From a virus: a stretch of 21,189 bases of DNA. The translations under genes were made by a program, and so were the position numbers. Below the pieces are notes generated by a model. It was not told the origin of the DNA and made no database searches. It was given only the letters and a program-made list of their open reading frames with translations. The stretch covers positions 1 to 21,189 of the IMG/VR virus record IMGVR_UViG_3300047409_000163; one strand, given 5' to 3'. Of the stretch, positions 12,073 to 18,200 are shown piece by piece. Positions within the stretch are counted from its first letter, which is position 1, and each line of letters begins with the position of its first letter.

Positions 12073-12288
12073 TTAACTATTTCTCCATTCTTTCAAAGCG
12101 TATTGTACATCGACGTTATCACCGACGAAACGGTCAAGTTCGAATATGTCATCTAAAAGTTCTTTGGTAAGCTTTTCGCTTTCCTTTTTTTGTGCATACA
12201 GCACAACAATCAGGATAGCAGCAACGCTTACTATATACTTTCCACGATGACGACGAAAATGATTTCCAATTTTGCGAAGTCGATTCAT
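12073..12288 (-). CDS. Small single-pass membrane protein, 71 aa
   Basis: This 71-residue protein has a very basic N-terminus (MNRLRKIGNHFRRHRGKYI), a membrane segment at about 19-33 (IVSVAAILIVVLYA), and an acidic C-terminal helix (KKESEKLTKELLDDIFELD, then YALKEWRNS). The strong positive charge at the N-terminus puts that end in the cytoplasm. The start at ATG 12288 has AAAGGAGC seven bases upstream. Its HFRR....YI anchor is shared with the 117-aa protein downstream, which suggests the two genes share an ancestral anchor. It is a complete cassette: promoter D, ribosome site, gene, and a hairpin terminator at 12034-12066. Function unknown. Confidence 0.75.
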   Translation of the reverse strand: MNRLRKIGNHFRRHRGKYIVSVAAILIVVLYAQKKESEKLTKELLDDIFELDRFVGDNVDVQYALKEWRNS

Positions 12289-12319
12289 AATTAGCTCCTT
12301 TAATGTTTAATTAAGTCTC

Positions 12320-12344
12320 ACTATACGACGCGTTTTTCTTGCGA
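12320..12344 (-). promoter_or_regulatory. Promoter D (TCGC-box class) of the 71-aa gene
   Basis: The TCGC box starts at 12344, next to the terminator tail. The -10 box TATAGT starts at 12325, again 19 bp apart, with both conserved spacer C residues. Expected start near 12313, about 25 bases before the ATG, so the leader is short and unstructured. Confidence 0.75.
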
Positions 12345-12374
12345 AAAGGAAAGCCGTTGTTTTGGCTCTCCTTT
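12342..12374 (-). terminator. Terminator hairpin after the 40-aa gene
   Basis: On the minus strand, AAAGGAGAGCC (12374-12364) pairs with GGCTTTCCTTT (12355-12345), with one G-U pair and an eight-base loop, ending TTTTC. It follows the TAG of the 40-aa gene by 9 bases and runs into the TCGC box of promoter D. Confidence 0.65.
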
Positions 12375-12383
12375 CAAACTTAT

Positions 12384-12506
12384 CTACCACGCAGGGGTAT
12401 TCCTTCGGCGCATTTCACGGACAAACACCCAGATCAGCCAGAAGCCTCCTGTGAAGAAGGTCAAAAGGCAATCCAAGATGAATTTTCCGAATCCATAGCG
12501 TCGCAT
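12384..12506 (-). CDS. 40-aa membrane protein, paralogue of the 51-aa protein
   Basis: This 40-residue gene starts at ATG 12506, with AAGGAG six bases upstream. The product begins MRRYGFGKFILDCLLTFF, continues with a membrane segment at about 8-29 and ends VREMRRRNTPAW. It lines up with the 51-aa protein at 11284-11439 over nearly its whole length: RYGF, LDC or FDC, GFWLIW or GLWLIW, REMR-RNT. Both termini are basic, with more charge at the C-terminus. It is a complete cassette with promoter E, a ribosome site and a terminator at 12342-12374. Function unknown. The close paralogy and full set of signals make it a real gene despite its size. Confidence 0.85.
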   Translation of the reverse strand: MRRYGFGKFILDCLLTFFTGGFWLIWVFVREMRRRNTPAW

Positions 12507-12533
12507 GTCTACTCCTTAAATAGATTACGTTTC

Positions 12534-12558
12534 ACTATATGCGTGGTAATATCTGCGA
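12534..12558 (-). promoter_or_regulatory. Promoter E (TCGC-box class) of the 40-aa gene
   Basis: The TCGC box starts at 12558 and the -10 box TATAGT starts at 12539, 19 bp apart. The spacer is less A-rich than in the other copies but keeps both conserved C residues. Expected start near 12527, 20 bases before the ATG. Confidence 0.7.
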
Positions 12559-12611
12559 GTTGTATCGAAATTTCCCCCCGGGGATTTTTTGGATTTGAGA
12601 AAAATAAAGTG

Positions 12612-12651
12612 AAAGAAAATATGAAAGGCCGCTTTTACACGGCCCCTCATA
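12612..12651 (-). terminator. Rho-independent terminator after the 94-aa gene
   Basis: On the minus strand, TATGAGGGGCCG (12651-12640) pairs with CGGCCTTTCATA (12631-12620), with two G-U pairs and an eight-base loop. TTTTCTTT follows. It begins 12 bases after the stop of the 94-aa gene. This is the strongest terminator in the cassette region. Confidence 0.85.
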
Positions 12652-12663
12652 CTTGAGTTCCTT

Positions 12664-12948
12664 CTAATTCCTTACTCTTGCCTGCATGAGCAGTCCCATG
12701 GCTCTTGACGTCACGACGTTGACGTTCTCGTGCTTGATGATCATCAGGATGCCCAGAAGATTCGCTCCAATCACTGCGAGTGTATCTCGACTCACTCGTG
12801 TTGGTTTTTCTTCTCTCAACAGTCCATGAATCTTGACTATGTGCTCCAATGTCTTGGCGTATTCTTCTGAGCCTACCTGCTTGAACAACAGATCTCGAAC
12901 AGCTTCGTCATAAACGAGTTCGAGCCCAGTTAGCTCCTTATCGGCCAA
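12664..12948 (-). CDS. Conserved small phage protein, 94 aa
   Basis: This 94-residue protein starts at TTG 12948, five bases after GGAGG. It reads MADKELTGLELVYDEAVRDL, then a helix (SEEYAKTLEHIVKIHGLLRE), KPTRVSRDTLAVIGANLLGI and LMIIKHENVNVVTSRAMGL. The segment at about 56-70 is hydrophobic and could associate with the membrane. I recall 'VSxDTLxxxxANLxGIxMIxxxExxxVITSKAxxx' from other siphophage proteins of unknown function. It is a complete cassette with promoter F upstream and the terminator at 12612-12651. Its product is not clearly a single-pass membrane protein, so it differs from the other cassettes. Function unknown. Confidence 0.75.
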   Translation of the reverse strand: MADKELTGLELVYDEAVRDLLFKQVGSEEYAKTLEHIVKIHGLLREEKPTRVSRDTLAVIGANLLGILMIIKHENVNVVTSRAMGLLMQARVRN

Positions 12949-12971
12949 AATAACCTCCTTAGATAGGTCTC

Positions 12972-12996
12972 ATTATAGGAGTTGTTTCATTCGCGA
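12972..12996 (-). promoter_or_regulatory. Promoter F (TCGC-box class) of the 94-aa gene
   Basis: The TCGC box starts at 12996 inside the last codons of the 73-aa gene, and the -10 box TATAAT starts at 12977, 19 bp apart. Both conserved spacer C residues are present. Expected start near 12965, about 17 bases before the TTG. Confidence 0.75.
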
Positions 12997-13208
12997 CTGA
13001 GATCTACCTGAGAAGAGTCAACCTTGAAAACCACTTCTTTGCGAAATGCAAGTCTTTCGGGGTATTCGTCCAGTTCAAGGGAATATACCGTCTTTTCGTC
13101 CTCTTCCGTTACGAGGATAGTGCCGGTAGGATGCGTAAATAGCCTTTTGAGAAAGAATCCCACGATTACGCCTATACAGAAAATAACAACGCATATTAGC
13201 GGCTCCAT
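12987..13208 (-). CDS. Small membrane protein with C-terminal strand domain, 73 aa
   Basis: This 73-residue protein has an N-terminal membrane segment at about 4-20 (LICVVIFCIGVIVGFFLKRL), then GTILVTEEDEKTVYSLELDE, RLAFRKEVVFKVDSSQVDLS. The pattern of a membrane segment followed by 'G-T-L-x-V' and a 'V-x-x-K-V' strand is one I recall from small proteins of many siphophages, with no assigned function. The start at ATG 13208 has GGAGG four bases upstream. It follows the Gp37-like gene by 8 bases, so it belongs to the tail operon, and its end contains part of promoter F. The soluble part is small and beta-rich, and its charges suggest it lies in the cytoplasm. Confidence 0.75.
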   Translation of the reverse strand: MEPLICVVIFCIGVIVGFFLKRLFTHPTGTILVTEEDEKTVYSLELDEYPERLAFRKEVVFKVDSSQVDLSRE

Positions 13209-13216
13209 TCCACCTC

Positions 13217-14335
13217 CTAATCCAGCATCGTAACGGTAGGATATGCTTTTTCCCCTGTTTCGTCCTGTGTACGGATGTACTCGGTAACTCGAGCAGATCC
13301 GACAATCTCGCTATGGCCTTGTATCTCGACAATATCGCCAAGAGTGTAATCTCGTCCGTACTGAAACTGAGCCGTAGGAACGATCTCTCCATCCACAAGC
13401 TTGTCGTAAGGACTAGAGGCCAAACCACTTTTAGCTGCGATGTTTAGAGCGGCAGCAAGTTTCGTAGCGTCAGTTCCAATATCACCCGCTTGAATCTCTT
13501 GCGCCGTTACCACCATAGCGCGCAAATCAAAACCAGTGTATTGCTCACCAGTTAAATGAGCTTCTCCTGGCGGTTGACTATTCAATGTACCCATATCGCT
13601 TCCTGTAAACGCCCATACCTTGGTCTTGAGTGCTGCGATAGAGCGAACTTCCTTGATGTTGGTTAGAGAGTCCATCTGCGGGGAGAATCGAACTGGAGGT
13701 ACTTCAGTTTGTCCCGTTGTTCGATCGACGCCCTTATAGCTTCGAAAGCCAAGAACTGGATTGGTCCCTAGGAGGAGCTGCATGCCAATGTTATAATCGG
13801 AGGCAATCTGGCGAATACAGTCGTAAACGGGCTGATATTCAACAACAAACGTAAGGGCTTCTCCCGAATTATCGACATCGAGGAGGTCCAATTCCTGGAT
13901 TGCTAGTTGCTCTGGATGCGAAATACCCATAGTCGTCGCACCTGGCTGAAGATGTAGACTATCTCTATGACACGAGTTTCGAACGATCTCCCATACCACT
14001 AGTCCTGGCGTCATAGGTGGGTTGAGCTGATATGTTCGTGCATCTTGAGACGATGAATATCGAACGAATCTATTGTTCAGCCAAACTAGAAGAGAATTCC
14101 CAACAGCTTTTAGTTTTCCCTCTTCTATGCCCAAAGACTCGAGAATCATGACTTCGTCCGAACTATCGGAACCGACAAATACACCTTCGGGAAGTAATTG
14201 AATCATCTCGGCTGTTGCTGGGACTATGAGCTCAATATCGCTGTCTCCCAAATATCGTTCAGTCCAGATAGCTGAGTGAAAACCGTCGATGATGTCGGTT
14301 CTGTTGAAATTTCGGTCCAGAGTGTAGAGATTCAC
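13217..14335 (-). CDS. ReqiPepy6 Gp37-like tail protein
   Basis: This 372-residue protein fits the Siphovirus ReqiPepy6 Gp37-like family (PF14594), named after a Rhodococcus phage. It begins NLYTLDRNFNRTDIIDGFHS and continues AIWTERYLGDSDIELIVPAT, a strand-rich domain typical of tail-tip hub proteins, followed by VVWEIVRNSC and a mixed second half. The likely role is structural, at the tail tip next to the distal-tail protein. The start at GTG 14335 has GGAGG six bases upstream and overlaps the TAG of the distal-tail gene (TAGTG). The end, GRDYTLGDIVEIQGHSEIVG, fits the family's C-terminal part. No fibre or receptor-binding gene follows it in this window. Confidence 0.85.
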   Translation of the reverse strand: MNLYTLDRNFNRTDIIDGFHSAIWTERYLGDSDIELIVPATAEMIQLLPEGVFVGSDSSDEVMILESLGIEEGKLKAVGNSLLVWLNNRFVRYSSSQDARTYQLNPPMTPGLVVWEIVRNSCHRDSLHLQPGATTMGISHPEQLAIQELDLLDVDNSGEALTFVVEYQPVYDCIRQIASDYNIGMQLLLGTNPVLGFRSYKGVDRTTGQTEVPPVRFSPQMDSLTNIKEVRSIAALKTKVWAFTGSDMGTLNSQPPGEAHLTGEQYTGFDLRAMVVTAQEIQAGDIGTDATKLAAALNIAAKSGLASSPYDKLVDGEIVPTAQFQYGRDYTLGDIVEIQGHSEIVGSARVTEYIRTQDETGEKAYPTVTMLD

Positions 14336-15195
14336 TATAGACCTCCGAACTTCTCGTAATATCTAATTTCGAAGTCATTCGTTCCACCACCATCTGCACT
14401 AACGATAACTCGATTGGGGCCCGGTTGCAAGACAGGCCATTTGGATCCTTCGGCTACCGTGGTCTTGGATAGAAGGTTGATAATGGCGCCCGTACTCAAG
14501 TCGACATTCTGAATATACTTGCTTAGCGGCACCGAGCTCATTTCGAAATACAGGTTTGCCGACACTCCCGCAGCCACTTGAAGATCCGAGACGATTGGAT
14601 CTCCTACTTGAATACCGATTTTGGTAGGAAGTGCTCCCAGGTTATGACTGACCTGAATATAAACGCCGGTTTCAACGCTTCCCTCGTAGAAGATTATAGG
14701 CGCTAATTCGCCTGGATCTCCCGGAGGAACCACCGTGCCGAAAACGGACATGGGATCAAGCGCTGTGAAATATGGATCCGGGCAAATGACCGAAACAAGA
14801 ATCTCTGGATCAACGCTGAACATGTTGCTTTCCACAGATTCGACTACCCCTGAAATTTCCACCGGAGGAATATCGTCACTTTCAAATACCAAACGAGTTG
14901 GCTGCTTTGGCATGAAGTATTGGTAGATAAGTCGGCGTAGTGCTTCGTATGTCCAATTGGCCCAATTGGGATTTGGACGAAGCGTAAGGACGATGTTTCT
15001 GCTGATAACATCGCTTCCCACGTACGCCGACCCATCTACAGATCCGAAAGGTGATACGTTGACGGACGCCTTTACCGGATCTAGTCCCGTTATCTCTCGA
15101 ACCTGAATCAAGTCAGTTTCTGCACTGCCGTTCTCGTCTAGAAGTAGCGTAGGAGCGCCTTCCCAAGAACTATACGCCTTAACTTCGGTTAGCAT
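14335..15195 (-). CDS. Distal-tail (Dit-like) protein
   Basis: This 286-residue protein lies between the tape measure gene and the Gp37-like gene, the position of the distal-tail protein in siphophages. The N-terminal half reads like the tail-protein ring domain: strand-rich with VREITGLDPVKASVNVSPFG, DVISRNIVLTLRPNPNW and YEALRRLIYQYFMPKQPTRL. The second half (SVEVSVICPDP-like PEILVSVICPDPYFTALDPM onward) is a beta-rich, galectin-like segment. It probably forms the hexameric ring joining tube and tip. The start at ATG 15195 has GGAGG four bases upstream, 9 bases after the tape measure stop. The fold call is from sequence layout and gene order, and the family name is moderately certain. Confidence 0.8.
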   Translation of the reverse strand: MLTEVKAYSSWEGAPTLLLDENGSAETDLIQVREITGLDPVKASVNVSPFGSVDGSAYVGSDVISRNIVLTLRPNPNWANWTYEALRRLIYQYFMPKQPTRLVFESDDIPPVEISGVVESVESNMFSVDPEILVSVICPDPYFTALDPMSVFGTVVPPGDPGELAPIIFYEGSVETGVYIQVSHNLGALPTKIGIQVGDPIVSDLQVAAGVSANLYFEMSSVPLSKYIQNVDLSTGAIINLLSKTTVAEGSKWPVLQPGPNRVIVSADGGGTNDFEIRYYEKFGGL

Positions 15196-15204
15196 CTGAC
15201 CTCC

Positions 15205-18200
15205 TTACGCAAGGGCGAGTGCGGACTTGGCCTGAGAGAGTTGGTTCTTCGTCTGTCGGTAGATCTCAACCGCAGTCAATGCTTTGGGTGAGAAGTTGTT
15301 CTGCTCGAACTTCACTACCGATCCATTGGCTACTGCAGCAACCTGATCGGCTTCTGTCTTAGCCCGCTCTGAGGATATGGCAGAAGCGTGTCCGAACGAG
15401 GCAACAGCATTGACATTGGTTAGGGCGGCCAGCTCCGCGCTCTTACTCTGAACCTGGGTCAGATCAAGAATCGGAGTAATGACCGGATTTACGTCGAGGT
15501 GTTCGCTCACAACGCCTGAAATATCACGCATGTTCTTCCGCATTGCGTCCAACGCGTCCTGGGCGACATCGTCGACAGCATCTGTCATCGCGGATGAATC
15601 TGAGAAGCCTTGGGCCATGCCTTCCATCGATTGAACGCCGATCTGGGCGAATACCTCGGACGGTGACTTGATCTTCAACTTCTTCTTGATTCGCTCGACC
15701 ATTCCGTCGGCAATGCCGTCCATCACTTTCAAGATCTCGTCCTTATGATCCTGCAATCCCTTGACGAATCCTTGAGCGGTCTTCTTGCCGACGTCGTACA
15801 GTTCCTTCGCAGCATTGTCTGCCAGACCGGCAGCGGCTGTATCAAGCTGACCGTCGAGAGCGTTGATCTGATCGACCATAGGTTTGCCGCCAGCAAGAAT
15901 CTGCTTGGCGAAGTTTATGGCCGAAGGTCCCTGATCAAGAAGCATCTGATAGGTCTTGTCGTCCAGCCCCAATGCTTTGAGTTGCTGGAGAACGGTCTTG
16001 TATGCCGAAACAGCACCAACTTGCTCCGTGAGCTTGGTGATATAGGCCGATAGAGGATCAGCAATCGCAGCACCTTGCTCATCGACTGACGGAATCTCGG
16101 GAAGATCGTCGTATTGGTCGATGTACTGCTCGAACAGGTTCGTTGCGATTTCCAGGTCGGCCGACGTCTTCTCGTATTCCTTGGACAGCTCGATCAAGCG
16201 ACCTTTGTGCTTGGTGATCTCAGCAGTGAGTTCCTGGTGAAATCGCTTAGATCTTTGGATAATCTTGTTGTTCTCTTCGATAACCTTGTTCAGTTTTGTG
16301 TTCTCGTTGATTTGTTCTCTAGTTAGCTTCTTACCTTTGTCGGCTACGTTTAGATCCTGTCGTGCCTGAGCAATCTTCGACTTGGCGTCAGCAATCTGCT
16401 GATCGACCATTGCCTGCACGTCTTTGAGCGCCTGTCGAACTTCGCTCTCAGCTCCATTCTTCACGCCAAGAGCAAGTCCGGCGGCAACTTCGCGACCGAG
16501 TCGTGACATGACCTTGGACGGAGACGTGATCTCAAATATGGACTTGACTGCGTCAATAACACCGTTGCTCATCACTGCTGCAGCTTCGGTTGCATTCTTA
16601 GTATCCGACAGTCCATTCGCAAATCCGAGAACGACGTTCTTACCGATATCCTCAAATATCTTCGACGGAGACTTAAGATGCAGTTTCTTCTTTGCAGAAT
16701 CGATTGCCGAGTGTGCTAGATTGCCAGCTGCTTGCACCAATTCAGGACCGGCCTGTGCCAAACCTTTGATCATACCTCTGACGATTGCTATACCAATGCG
16801 CGTGCCAGCCAAGATCATCTGCGGTTCGTACTTGTCGATCGCGTCCGCAATGCCGTTCAAGAACGTGACAATTGCTCGAGCTCCTCGATCAACTAGCTTG
16901 AGAAGACCTCGCACGAGCGCATTGATCAACTGAGTAGCCGCATTTACACCAGCACTGATGATCTTCGAGCCTGCATTGGCAATTCCTTGAACGAAGTTGG
17001 CAATGGCGGTTCCACCAGCGGTTATCAGTCTTCCGTAGTTGTTTCCGATTCCTCGTACGATGTTGATGATGATGTTCGCACCAGCGGTCACCATTCGTTG
17101 AATGTTGTTGGCAATTCCCTGGACGAACTTGATGATCAAATCCGCTCCTGCTTTGAGGATTCGACCGTAATAACTGGCGATACCTCGGATAAGGGCGATT
17201 ATCAAGTTTGAACCGGCTTTCGAGATCTTTCCAACCTGAGAAGCCAATCCGTTTATGAAATTCGCGATGATATCGCCGACCAGATTGATGATCTGCGGTA
17301 TGTTGTTTCTGATACCAGTCAAGAACGCTACGAGAAGATCGAAACCTGCTTGGATGATTGGTCCCTGCTGCTGGTGCAGAATATCGATCAGTGTTGTGAT
17401 CAAAGCGATGATTACAGGCTTGACCTTTGGAAGGATCTTGAGAATCCCGTCCAACATCGCCGTAACGATCTTGACCAGCGAGTCAACAAACGCCGGAGCT
17501 GTATCGGCAAACGCCCGTACAACCTCGAGCAACCCGAGAACCAACAACTTGGCATTCTCGGTGATGCCCTTTACGAAGTTGACCCACGCTGCCATCAGCA
17601 CACCAGCCGCAGTAGCACCCGATACGGCAATAGCGCTAAGCCCTGCTCCGACTAGGAATATCCCGGCTCCTACGAGAGCGACGCCGACGCCGATCAAGGC
17701 TATGGCAGCGCCAAACCCAAGCAAAGACGGGATAGCGGGCGTAATCAGGGCGGCAGCGATACCGATGATCGTAAGTGCGGAGGCAAGTGCTACCATGCCC
17801 TTGATGATCGAGGTCCAAGACTGCCCTCCTAGAGCTAGCAGAGCTGGAGTAAGGAGCGCGATCCCTGCTGCGGCAACAGCCAGAGCAGCTGCTCCTGGAA
17901 GCGACTCCTCCATGAGAATCAAAGCCAAAGCCAAGATTCCTAGAGCCGCGGCAAGACTGATCAATCCCTTGGCGATTTCACTAACGGACATTCCGCCCAT
18001 TTGCTGAACCGCTCTTACAATTCCCTGAAGAGCAACCGCCACGATGAGTAGTCCTGCTGCCTGAAGCGCCATGTTTGCTGGCATCAGTCGCATTCCGACG
18101 CCAATGGCGATCAGAGCAGCTACGATACTGCCCATACCCTTGGCGATCGTGCCCATGTCCATACTGCCGAACTTGCTGACAGCCTCTCCGAGAACTCGAA

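Noticed and set aside
12571-12590. CCCCCCGGGG followed by a T-run as a plus-strand terminator
   Set aside because: The palindrome leaves almost no loop, and no plus-strand gene lies upstream of it.
17255-18007. Plus-strand open frame of 250 residues
   Set aside because: It is antisense to the hydrophobic part of the tape measure gene and its composition (Ala, Pro, Thr, Ile) is what antisense of such repeats gives. No ribosome site or matching neighbour.
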